DNA from: Robertmurraya korlensis NBRC 107688
Lineage (GTDB): Bacteria > Bacillota > Bacilli > Bacillales > Cytobacillaceae
NCBI RefSeq assembly: GCF_001591645.1
Contig: NZ_BCVH01000007.1
Coordinates: forward strand, 146,520 to 210,519
DNA: 64,000 bases
Direction: 5' to 3'
Numbering within the stretch: position 1 is the stretch's first letter; every line of letters starts with the position of its first letter. Positions 51,435 to 58,459 of this stretch are shown here, piece after piece. The notes beneath the pieces are model-generated. The model worked only from the letters and a program-made list of their open reading frames with translations, was not told where the DNA came from and ran no database searches. The position numbers and the translations under genes were made by a program.

Positions 51435-53646
51435 AATCGTTCTTTTGATATGCTTACTCTTCTTTAGCTATGGTGTTAGTGGGCTTTTTACGTTAATGGT
51501 TCATGGGAACAGTTATTTGTATAAAGATTATTATCATTCTCTTGAATTCCAAGGAGCTTTTGATGAGTTTGCGAGTTATTTAGGTTTATTCGACCTTTAT
51601 GCTATGCCAATTGAGGAAGCGAAGGAGGCCATTTCTGTTTCAGAGGAGGAAATTAAAGAGCATCGGTACCGGTCCGGAAGCCTAGAAGGCCAAATTGCCA
51701 ATATTAAATCTCAATATGAGGGAAGAATTCTTGAAGCACAGGAAGCGGAAGACGAAGAGGCACTAAATAATTTCACAGCGGAAAGAGACGCTAAAATTGC
51801 TGATATTACGAAAAACTTCGAAAGTGATGATTATGTAAAAGGTAAAATCATTATAGAGAAAGAACAAAAATTAGAAGAGTTATATGAAGAGTTGGAGAGG
51901 AAAAGACCTCTTTTTGAAGAGTATAAAAAGTCCTTTTCATACTCTTTAACAAGTCCAAATGAAAAGGTTATTCAGAGTGAAAATTGGAAGGATTTATCTA
52001 GTGACGATTTCCGATATAAAACCAATTTAACCGTCTCAAGAGATTATGCCATTCACTATGGTACTTATGATTATAAATACACAGAGTTACTAGATTCTGT
52101 AACTCCAAATTCTATTGGGCCTTATAATGGACAAATTGGCCTTGCAAAATCCTTACCTGCTTCAAATAAATATGTTGTGGCTGCTGAAAACTATAAGCAA
52201 AAGCGTGTAATATTTTATATATTTGTTGGGTCAAGCGGTTTAGCACTCTTGTTATCGCTAGTAATAGGGAAGAAATCAAGAGGTATACGTGATGAAGTCA
52301 AGAGACTTCACCCATTTTATAATAAGCTACCAATAGATGTTAGAGTCATACTATTTCTCTTAGCAATGATTGCTGCATGTACAAATCTTTTTATCATCAT
52401 TGATGGATATCAGTATGCAGTAAATGGGAACTACTACGATGCGATTGAAATAGTTTTTTGCATAGGCATAGGGGCTATCCTTTGGGGAGTATCCTTCATC
52501 CAAGCACTTTTTATAGCTAGTGAAATGAAGGATTGGGAAACTGTGAAAGTACAATGTCAAAAGTCACTTTTATATAAATTATTTTTAATTGTTAAAGAGG
52601 TATATGTAGATAGTATGGAGACCATTGAAGAGGCTTTCTATGACCGAAGTACAGCGACTCAAGTGTTTCTTATCCTCTTAACCTTATTTGGACTTGGGCT
52701 AGCGGTAATCATTATTACGTTACATCCTGCGTTTTTTCTAGTTTATTTTATCCTGTTAGCTGTACTTGGCTATCCAATAGTTATTAGAATTACAAATAAA
52801 ATCGCCTACTTCAATTCCATCGTAGAAACAACCAATGAATTGGCAGCGGGAAGGTTAGGGGCAGATTTAAAAACATCCGGCAATTCAGCACTATCAACCC
52901 TTGCAAATAATATCAATCAACTAAAGCAAGGGGTTAAAACCTCGCAGAACGAACAAGCAAAAAGTGAGAGATTAAAGACTGAACTCATAACTAATGTTAG
53001 TCACGACTTGAGAACACCTTTAACATCTATCATTAATTACACGGAGTTATTAAAAAATACAGAGGTTTCTTTGGAGGAACGGAAATCATATATTAACATC
53101 ATTGATAAAAAATCAAAAAGGTTAAAGGTGTTAATTGATGATTTATTTGAGGTTTCAAAGATGGCAAGTGGGAATATTGAATTACAAAAAGAAGAAGTAG
53201 ATATTGTTCAGCTTCTGCAGCAAGCTCTTGCGGAATACGATACAGACATCAGAGAATCAACCGTACAATTTCGAATCACCAACTCCAATTCTCCAGTGCT
53301 AGCTTATGTTGATGGACAAAAGCTATGGAGAGTATTTGACAACCTAATTGGAAATATACTCAAATATTCACTTGAACAATCACGTGCCTATATAACGGTG
53401 GAAACCAAGAATAAGGAAACAGTGATTACGTTTAAAAATGTATCGAAATATGAGCTTAGTGAAAATAGTGAAGAACTCTTTGAACGATTTAAAAGAGGTG
53501 ATACCTCACGTCAAACGGAAGGTTCAGGACTTGGATTAGCGATCGCACAATCAATAATTGACCTACATGCGGGAAGGCTTTCCATTCTAGTGGATGGTGA
53601 TTTATTTAAAGTTAGCATTACTCTACCTAAAGAAAATAAGACGTGA
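51412..53646 (+). CDS. Sensor histidine kinase with large extracytoplasmic coiled-coil region
   Basis: 744 residues. TM1 (about 9-29) is followed by an extracytoplasmic part of about 235 residues rich in Glu, Lys and Ala (coiled-coil-like, near 65-175), then five more helices (near 266-286, 308-330, 345-368, 417-440, 444-462). HisKA has His531 in NVSHDLRTPLTSI, and HATPase_c has DNLIGNILKYS and GSGLGLAIAQSII. TTG start, 7 bases after AAAGGTGGTG, overlapping the regulator gene. The sensor architecture matches no family I know. Confidence 0.85.
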   Translation: MGTRWKNRIVLLICLLFFSYGVSGLFTLMVHGNSYLYKDYYHSLEFQGAFDEFASYLGLFDLYAMPIEEAKEAISVSEEEIKEHRYRSGSLEGQIANIKSQYEGRILEAQEAEDEEALNNFTAERDAKIADITKNFESDDYVKGKIIIEKEQKLEELYEELERKRPLFEEYKKSFSYSLTSPNEKVIQSENWKDLSSDDFRYKTNLTVSRDYAIHYGTYDYKYTELLDSVTPNSIGPYNGQIGLAKSLPASNKYVVAAENYKQKRVIFYIFVGSSGLALLLSLVIGKKSRGIRDEVKRLHPFYNKLPIDVRVILFLLAMIAACTNLFIIIDGYQYAVNGNYYDAIEIVFCIGIGAILWGVSFIQALFIASEMKDWETVKVQCQKSLLYKLFLIVKEVYVDSMETIEEAFYDRSTATQVFLILLTLFGLGLAVIIITLHPAFFLVYFILLAVLGYPIVIRITNKIAYFNSIVETTNELAAGRLGADLKTSGNSALSTLANNINQLKQGVKTSQNEQAKSERLKTELITNVSHDLRTPLTSIINYTELLKNTEVSLEERKSYINIIDKKSKRLKVLIDDLFEVSKMASGNIELQKEEVDIVQLLQQALAEYDTDIRESTVQFRITNSNSPVLAYVDGQKLWRVFDNLIGNILKYSLEQSRAYITVETKNKETVITFKNVSKYELSENSEELFERFKRGDTSRQTEGSGLGLAIAQSIIDLHAGRLSILVDGDLFKVSITLPKENKT

Positions 53647-53662
53647 CTTTGGAAAGCAGGGG

Positions 53663-53695
53663 AGAAGAACTTCTTTTTAAAGAAGTTCTTCTTAT
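53663..53695 (+). terminator. Terminator of the two-component operon
   Basis: A 12-bp stem (AGAAGAACTTCT with AGAAGTTCTTCT) with TTTTAA loop and TATAAATA tail. Confidence 0.7.
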
Positions 53696-53704
53696 AAATA
53701 ATAA

Positions 53705-53735
53705 TACTTGCATTTTGCAAATAATGTGATATAAA
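53705..53735 (+). promoter_or_regulatory. MarR promoter with operator, copy 1
   Basis: TACTTGCATTTTGCAAATAA (53705-53724) has the inverted repeat TTGCA-N3-TGCAA. TTGCAT inside it and TATAAA 16 bases later form the promoter. The identical 20-base sequence recurs at 54240-54259 before the permease gene. Confidence 0.65.
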
Positions 53736-53753
53736 TAAAGAGAGGTGAAAATA

Positions 53754-54200
53754 TTGGAAAACTTACGTGATTTATTCCAGGTGTTAACAAGAAGATTTGG
53801 TATGTTAAATAAAAACTGTTGCTTAGTTGGAGGAATGGAGATTTCACTCGTTCAAAGTCATATCATCCATGAAATTGACAAACAAAACAATCCAAGTGTT
53901 CAGCAAGTTGCAGACACTTTAGGAATTGATGTGACAACGTTTAGTAGACAGATTCAAAACCTAACAAAAATGGGGTTGGTAAAAAAGCAACAGCTGCCTG
54001 AAGACAAAAGAGTTTATATATTATCTTTAACAACAGAAGGTAAGTATGTTTCAACCTCAATTGATATAGAAATGAATCAATATTTACAAGAAGTATTTTC
54101 TCATATGAATGAATTTGAAAAAGATACAGTGATCAGATCGATTAAGTTATTAAATGAGTCCATGTCTAAATCAACTGTCTGCTGTAAGCCTTTCATATAA
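53754..54200 (+). CDS. MarR-family regulator with terminal Cys-Cys pairs
   Basis: About 148 residues. The winged HTH is VQQVADTLGIDVTTFSRQIQNLTKMGLVKKQQLPEDKRVYILSLT (in outline LGIDVTTFSRQ, DKRVYILSLT). A CC pair lies near residue 22 (NKNCCLVGG) and another at the end (STVCCKPF), suggesting thiol or soft-metal sensing. TTG 53754 follows GAGAGGTG; GTG 53745 is inside that SD. It is followed by a permease whose promoter carries the same operator. Confidence 0.82.
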   Translation: MENLRDLFQVLTRRFGMLNKNCCLVGGMEISLVQSHIIHEIDKQNNPSVQQVADTLGIDVTTFSRQIQNLTKMGLVKKQQLPEDKRVYILSLTTEGKYVSTSIDIEMNQYLQEVFSHMNEFEKDTVIRSIKLLNESMSKSTVCCKPFI

Positions 54201-54230
54201 GCAGGAAATCCAATCTGCTTATATATTTTT
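54195..54230 (+). terminator. Terminator between the MarR and permease genes
   Basis: ATATAAGCAG pairs with CTGCTTATAT (10 bp, 10-base loop), with ATTTTTATT behind it. It overlaps the MarR stop codon, so the permease likely has its own promoter. Confidence 0.7.
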
Positions 54231-54239
54231 ATTAAAATA

Positions 54240-54259
54240 TACTTGCATTTTGCAAATAA
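54240..54259 (+). promoter_or_regulatory. MarR operator, copy 2
   Basis: TACTTGCATTTTGCAAATAA here is identical over 20 bases to 53705-53724. It lies 17 bases before the permease start codon, directly upstream of the SD, so binding here would block initiation or elongation. Confidence 0.65.
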
Positions 54260-54276
54260 AGAGGAGGAGAGTTTTG

Positions 54277-55137
54277 GTGGAGATAGTGAAGAGTTTTATT
54301 AGTATTGCGTTAGAATTAACCGTTTTGTTTGTAGGGATTTCTTTTTTTATTAATATCCTACAAGGTTATATCCCTTATGAAAAAATGGAAAGTTTGATGG
54401 ATCGAAGTCATCCTTTGATTAGCGCGTTCATTGCCCTTGTTTTTGCGTTTGTAACCCCTTTTTGTTCTTGCTCGACTATTCCGGTTGTGGTGAATTTATT
54501 AAATAAAAAGGTACGTTTTGGTACAGTGATGATATTTTTATTTGCATCACCTGTATTAGATCCAACGATTTTGACTTTAATGACAGCCACACTCGGTTGG
54601 AAGGTAGCTGTTGTTTACACGTTATTAACCAGTATTTTATCGGTAGTCATAGGATTTAGTCTTGAAAAGCTTGGTTTTGAGAATCAGGTGAAAAATGTCA
54701 TTATGACTGGATTTCAGGATCCAAATAAAAAGCTAGATTGGAAGGGTGCGTTAGTAGAAACCCTCCAGCTGATGAAGACGGTCTATCCATTCCTGCTTAT
54801 TGGTGCAGCGATTGGAGCGATTATTCACGGACTGTTACCGACAGAATGGATTACAACCTACATGGGTTCTGACGACTGGTGGTTAGTGCCGATTGCTGCA
54901 ATCGTTGGAATTCCTTTATATATTCGACTTTCCACAATGATTCCTATTTCTCATGTAATGATATTAAAGGGGATGGCACTTGGCCCAGTTATGGCGTTAA
55001 TGATTAGCTCTGCAGGTGCTAGCTTGCCAGAATTAACACTACTAAATAGCATCTTTCGAAAAAAATTAGTTGCTGCCTTTATCGCATCTGTTATGTTGAT
55101 GTCCACTTTATCTGGTTTTTTATTTTATTTACTATAG
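54277..55137 (+). CDS. Permease of the YraQ/ArsP (DUF318) family
   Basis: 286 residues with eight helices. The family core is visible: FVTPFCSCSTIPVVVNLL with its CSCS thiol motif, then FLFASPVLDPTILTLM and, in the second half, GIPLYIRLSTMIPISHVMI. Relatives include ArsP, which exports trivalent organoarsenicals. GTG 54277 lies 7 bases after the GAGGAGG region. It sits between a Cys-rich MarR regulator and a Cys-rich small peptide, so a soft-metal or organometal substrate is inferred. Confidence 0.85.
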   Translation: MEIVKSFISIALELTVLFVGISFFINILQGYIPYEKMESLMDRSHPLISAFIALVFAFVTPFCSCSTIPVVVNLLNKKVRFGTVMIFLFASPVLDPTILTLMTATLGWKVAVVYTLLTSILSVVIGFSLEKLGFENQVKNVIMTGFQDPNKKLDWKGALVETLQLMKTVYPFLLIGAAIGAIIHGLLPTEWITTYMGSDDWWLVPIAAIVGIPLYIRLSTMIPISHVMILKGMALGPVMALMISSAGASLPELTLLNSIFRKKLVAAFIASVMLMSTLSGFLFYLL

Positions 55138-55149
55138 GAGGAATCTAAA

Positions 55150-55272
55150 ATGAACGTACTAAAAAGCTTATTTGGAAAAAAGGATCAATCTTGCTGTGAG
55201 GTAAAAATTATCGAGAAGGTTGATAAAGAGACTAGTTGTAAAGAAGACGAAAAAAGGGAAGAGAAAAACTAA
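55150..55272 (+). CDS. 40-residue Cys-containing small protein
   Basis: The ORF starts 12 bases after the permease stop with AGGAGG upstream. It begins MNVLKSLFGKKDQSCCEVKI and ends in charged residues with one more Cys (ETSCKEDEK). The CC plus C arrangement suggests binding of a soft metal or metalloid, perhaps handing it to the permease. No family recognised. Confidence 0.65.
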   Translation: MNVLKSLFGKKDQSCCEVKIIEKVDKETSCKEDEKREEKN

Positions 55273-55290
55273 GGACTAGCAGAACTACTC

Positions 55291-55340
55291 AAAAAATTAT
55301 CAGCTCCTATTTAGTAGAATTGAATAGGAGCTGATGCTTT
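55291..55340. terminator. Bidirectional terminator after the permease operon
   Basis: A 13-bp stem (ATCAGCTCCTATT with AATAGGAGCTGAT). The minus side has AATTTTTTGAG, a good tail for the DUF2935 gene; the plus side has GCTTTTAGG. Confidence 0.8.
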
Positions 55341-56164
55341 TAGGTTCGGAAGGATGGCTTTGATAAAGAGCAAGTAGGATAAGTAATATCCGGAACATAA
55401 TAAGAAAGCTTTTTTAAGAAATAACAGGCTTCTGGAAAATGATGTTCAAGAAAACGCAAGGTAGATTGATTTAATACTTCGTCACCTTTGTATAATTGGA
55501 CCATTTTTTCTACTAGACTCGTAAATCCGATGACAGCCATCACCACATCTCTTGCAAATTGTAGCTGTATCGGAAAACCTTCTGGGGTAAATCGTAAGTA
55601 CCCTTTAATTGCTTCGTTTTTTACAATAAACGATTGGAATATTTGCATGTATCCTCTTGTTTGTGTAACAAGTGCCATCTCAACCCCATCGAGTGCTCGA
55701 GCGAGTAAGGCGGCATGCCCGGCTGAATCTTCAAGCCATAAATCCATCAAATCAACTAGTGGAAGGATGGGAGGAGTCTGACCGTTTAGAAAAAAAACGA
55801 GCATTCGTAAGTATTCTTGGTTTTCACCAAGTGTGCCATTCAAATAGGTTGGGGTTAAATTCAAATTTACTTTGTTTTCAATACGTAAACGTTGAAGATA
55901 TCCCTCAAAATGAAAATAACCATTGGCAATCGGATAAACTTCTCTAGCAAATGAGATCATATCAGCTGATGATACGGATGCTGTGGGTGGGAGGTAAGAT
56001 AGTTTCGTAAGCAAACCTCGAAATAATTGGATATATTGCTTGGCAGTGTTCACATATTCAACCTCACTAGGAGATAAGAAATCGTGGATAAAGTGTGCGT
56101 GATCCTCTAATACCTCAAGCCAAAAAGAGTGTTCTTCAAAAACCGAAATGGGTTCATAGCTCAT
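55340..56164 (-). CDS. DUF2935 domain-containing protein
   Basis: 274 residues made of two helical repeats. FEEHSFWLEVLEDHAHFIHDFLSPSE (outline: EHxFWLxxLxDHAxFI) and LWLEDSAGHAALLARALD in the second half provide the His/Glu/Asp pattern of a di-metal four-helix fold. DUF2935 is largely confined to spore-forming Firmicutes; its function is not established. Monocistronic. Confidence 0.85.
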   Translation of the reverse strand: MSYEPISVFEEHSFWLEVLEDHAHFIHDFLSPSEVEYVNTAKQYIQLFRGLLTKLSYLPPTASVSSADMISFAREVYPIANGYFHFEGYLQRLRIENKVNLNLTPTYLNGTLGENQEYLRMLVFFLNGQTPPILPLVDLMDLWLEDSAGHAALLARALDGVEMALVTQTRGYMQIFQSFIVKNEAIKGYLRFTPEGFPIQLQFARDVVMAVIGFTSLVEKMVQLYKGDEVLNQSTLRFLEHHFPEACYFLKKLSYYVPDITYPTCSLSKPSFRT

Positions 56165-56244
56165 TTACATACCCCCTACAGAATTAAACCAGGTATTACA
56201 GTTTATGAGCAACCGGCGTGCATAAGAACGGGTAATTCCCAAAT

Positions 56245-56268
56245 GAAAACCCGGGAAAAGTACCCGGG
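56245..56268 (-). terminator. Terminator after the 56275-56745 gene
   Basis: CCCGGG (50-55) and CCCGGG (63-68) form a 6-bp GC stem with a 7-base loop; the minus strand continues with TTTTCATTT. Confidence 0.6.
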
Positions 56269-56274
56269 CTGGAC

Positions 56275-56745
56275 CTACCTAATACGTGTTACATATTTTT
56301 CATAGAGGCTTTGGAATCCGTACATAGCCATAGTCTTAAGCAGGAAGATTACGGATAACTGAAAGCTATTCAAACGTACAAGAGTGACATAGCCCATTTT
56401 TCGGAAACCTCTCATCATTCCATAAGTAAATAATGAATCCACAATGAGATTAACGATAAAATATAATTTAAATTTTCCATATGTATATTTTAAAATCCAA
56501 ATGGATCCAATGAAAAACGGCCCGAAAATTAATGGAAACTCATTGAGTATATTTGGTTTTATATTTGAAGGGAACCACCACCATTTTCTTCTCTGTGCGA
56601 TAGTGCCTTCAATAATGAGATAGAGAGAGATAAAAATGGAGCTTGGAAGAAATCTTTTAAATGTTCTTGCACCAATTAAGGGTAGTGACAACCAAGGTAA
56701 AATAAAAAGAAGAGCTATATATAAATTAAATTTCTTCAACATCAT
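56275..56745 (-). CDS. Small membrane protein, CBO0543-like
   Basis: 156 residues with four hydrophobic stretches. LYIALLFILPWLSLPLIG, the charged KRFLPSS loop, RRKWWWFP and a final LLKTMAMYGFQSLYEKYV resemble the layout of the other small Bacillus membrane proteins in this window. Start has AAGAAGGA upstream of two ATGs. Function unknown. Confidence 0.6.
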   Translation of the reverse strand: MMLKKFNLYIALLFILPWLSLPLIGARTFKRFLPSSIFISLYLIIEGTIAQRRKWWWFPSNIKPNILNEFPLIFGPFFIGSIWILKYTYGKFKLYFIVNLIVDSLFTYGMMRGFRKMGYVTLVRLNSFQLSVIFLLKTMAMYGFQSLYEKYVTRIR

Positions 56746-56975
56746 CAGCTTCCTTCTTCGCTTATAATAATGTAGTGTGGCTCAAAAATGGAAACATATG
56801 TGTTTCATTTAGCAAAAAATGAAAAATATAAATACAAAAAATGGTATGATGGAGTGTGGAAAAAGAAGTTTTCAGGGGATGATCTTGATATGAAAAAGAT
56901 ATTTTTAACTCGGATGGTGAACAGGTCAAAGTTGAGTTCGGGAGATACCTCACATTTAGAGGAGGGACTACAGGT

Positions 56976-57515
56976 ATGATTCAAGGGGAATTCATACACA
57001 TAAGACCGCTTGTGTTGGATGATGTGGAGGAGTGTTTGGACTTTCAGGTGCGAAATCAAAATTTTTTTGAAGCATTTGCGATGGAACGCCCAAGTGACTT
57101 TTATACAATAACGGGACAACATAATTTAATAAAAAGGAAAATGATTGCGGCGGAGGATGATACAGATTATTATTTCGGCATCTTTCTACAATCAACAGGT
57201 GCTCTGATAGGTACGATGCAACTTTTTCAAGTACTTCGCGGATCCCTTCAAAGTGCTTATATTGGGTATTTTTTAGATAAAGAGCATAACGGAAAAGGCT
57301 ATACAACGGAAGCAGCCAAGCTCTTGGTGTCATTTGGATTCGAAAACCTAAAGCTACACCGCATTGAAGCGGGAGTCATGCCACACAATATCGCCTCCAT
57401 TCGAGTTCTACAAAAAGCTGGATTTGAAAAAGAGGGAATTGCTCGGAAAAATGTAAGGATAAATGGGAAATGGGAAGATCATCAAGTGTTAGCAATCATT
57501 AATCCGCTTGATTAA
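56976..57515 (+). CDS. GNAT N-acetyltransferase, RimJ/YdaF-like
   Basis: 179 residues. IRPLVLDDVEECLDFQVRN, YIGYFLDKEHNGKGYTTEAAKLLVSFGF and AGVMPHNIASIRVLQKAGFEKEG are typical of the RimJ/RimL-like acetyltransferases acting on ribosomal protein N-termini or small amines. GAGGAGG lies 9 bases before the ATG. Monocistronic. Confidence 0.88.
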   Translation: MIQGEFIHIRPLVLDDVEECLDFQVRNQNFFEAFAMERPSDFYTITGQHNLIKRKMIAAEDDTDYYFGIFLQSTGALIGTMQLFQVLRGSLQSAYIGYFLDKEHNGKGYTTEAAKLLVSFGFENLKLHRIEAGVMPHNIASIRVLQKAGFEKEGIARKNVRINGKWEDHQVLAIINPLD

Positions 57516-57579
57516 ATGGAGTTTTCAACCGCAGCTGGCTATGAGTGCTTACAGGGGTTCTAGGTAAAATGATAAGAAG

Positions 57580-57618
57580 GAAACGATTTCCTAACCATAA
57601 GGAAATCGTTTCTTTATT
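57580..57618. terminator. Bidirectional terminator between GNAT and GtrA genes
   Basis: A 13-bp perfect stem (GAAACGATTTCCT with AGGAAATCGTTTC), 7-base loop and TTTATTT on the plus side. Confidence 0.85.
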
Positions 57619-57997
57619 TAAATGTCCAATAATGATTCAAGAAAAAATTTACGATCGGTATGGTTAGAGTGGTGGCAATTTCTCCTATCAGGTAATGAAA
57701 CGAAAGGGCTTGAACAATCGAATACATAATAACAAAATTCAATGTAAATCCGATGGTAGCTACGATGAAAAAGCGTACTAACTTTTGCTTTGAATACTCA
57801 CTGCCAAAAGTAAATCTTATATTTAGGAAGAACGAAAAAATAGTCATTAAAACAAAAGAAATAATGGAGGAGAAAATAGGTTCATTCCCCATACGTTCTA
57901 CTAATATAAACATGGAAAGAAAATAGATACAAGTGCAAATGCAGCCAACCAAGCTATACATCATGAATTTTTGTACAATGGGTTTCCTAACAAGCAT
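57614..57997 (-). CDS. GtrA family membrane protein
   Basis: 127 residues with four transmembrane helices. VQKFMMYSLVGCICTCIYFLSMF and the FSFFLNIRFTFGS then FFLNHYWTF pattern are GtrA hallmarks. These proteins help to flip lipid-linked sugars for cell-wall or teichoic acid glycosylation. ATG 57997 with AAAGGA 8 bases upstream gives the usual family length; the open frame extends 26 codons further without an SD. No glycosyltransferase is adjacent. Confidence 0.85.
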   Translation of the reverse strand: MLVRKPIVQKFMMYSLVGCICTCIYFLSMFILVERMGNEPIFSSIISFVLMTIFSFFLNIRFTFGSEYSKQKLVRFFIVATIGFTLNFVIMYSIVQALSFHYLIGEIATTLTIPIVNFFLNHYWTFK

Positions 57998-58082
57998 ATA
58001 GGCATCCTTTCTAATGTCTGTTAGTTCTTTTATATCATGTACGAGTTGTAATGAAAATATTTTTTCTTTAAACAACGAACTA

Positions 58083-58110
58083 TTTACATATTAATTGGAT
58101 ATACTATACA
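58083..58110 (+). promoter_or_regulatory. Promoter of the MutS2-like leader
   Basis: TTTACA, 16-base spacer and TATACA, giving a start near 58118. It lies about 36 bases before a 7-codon leader ORF. Confidence 0.5.
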
Positions 58111-58153
58111 ATGGAAATGCAACCCAATATGTTTTGATAAGGGAGTATGTTTT

Positions 58154-58177
58154 ATGTTAGGTGTCGTTCTTAACTAA
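58154..58177 (+). CDS. Seven-codon leader peptide MLGVVLN
   Basis: AAGGGAG sits 8 bases before the ATG; seven codons follow to TAA. GTTCTTAACTA at 58166-58176 (codons 5-7 and stop) is perfectly complementary to TAGTTAAGAAC at 58268-58278. Three terminator-like hairpins lie further down before the MutS2-like start. This is the layout of ribosome-mediated attenuation. The ORF is too short for coding statistics. Confidence 0.55.
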   Translation: MLGVVLN

Positions 58178-58267
58178 TCCAATAAATTGGATACGATCAT
58201 TCCGGTTTGTTTTCTAGTCTTGAAAAATTCAAGGGATTAGAAAGCTTATTTAGTTATGCCGCGAATG

Positions 58268-58278
58268 TAGTTAAGAAC
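58268..58278 (+). promoter_or_regulatory. Segment complementary to the MutS2-like leader ORF
   Basis: TAGTTAAGAAC pairs over 11 bases with codons 5-7 and the stop of the leader ORF. Between them lie a hairpin (about 58213-58241, TCTAGTCTTGAA with TTCAAGGGATTAGA, imperfect) and the near-palindrome ATCCAATAAATTGGAT. Confidence 0.6.
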
Positions 58279-58317
58279 AATGGTCAAAACAAGCATACGA
58301 TCCTTAGCCGAGAGTGT

Positions 58318-58352
58318 AGCTGTGTACCGCTGTGTAACAGCTTTTTATTTTG
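58318..58352 (+). terminator. First terminator-like hairpin in the MutS2-like leader
   Basis: AGCTGT pairs with ACAGCT over a 13-base loop, followed by TTTTTATTTT. Short stem, good tail. Confidence 0.45.
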
Positions 58353-58365
58353 GTTAAATAGTCGT

Positions 58366-58406
58366 AACAGGAGAACTGTGTTTTTATTACACAAATCCTG
58401 TTTTTC
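58366..58406 (+). terminator. Second terminator in the MutS2-like leader
   Basis: AACAGGA pairs with TCCTGTT, with an inner TGTGT/ACACA helix, followed by TTTTCTT. Confidence 0.65.
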
Positions 58407-58407
58407 T

Positions 58408-58446
58408 TGCCGCGTTGACTCGTTCAACGCGGCTATTTTTATTTTT
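58408..58446 (+). terminator. Third terminator, abutting the MutS2-like RBS
   Basis: GCCGCGTTGA pairs perfectly with TCAACGCGGC (10 bp, GC-rich, 5-base loop), followed by TATTTTTATTTTT; the AGGAGG of the MutS2-like gene follows immediately. Termination here would prevent expression completely. Confidence 0.85.
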
Positions 58447-58459
58447 AGGAGGAAAAAAG

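Noticed and set aside
56788..56979. 63-codon plus-strand ORF before the GNAT gene, overlapping it by 4 bases
   Set aside because: No SD precedes its ATG, and its sequence includes a likely -10 (TATGAT near 56850) and AT-rich promoter sequence of the GNAT gene.
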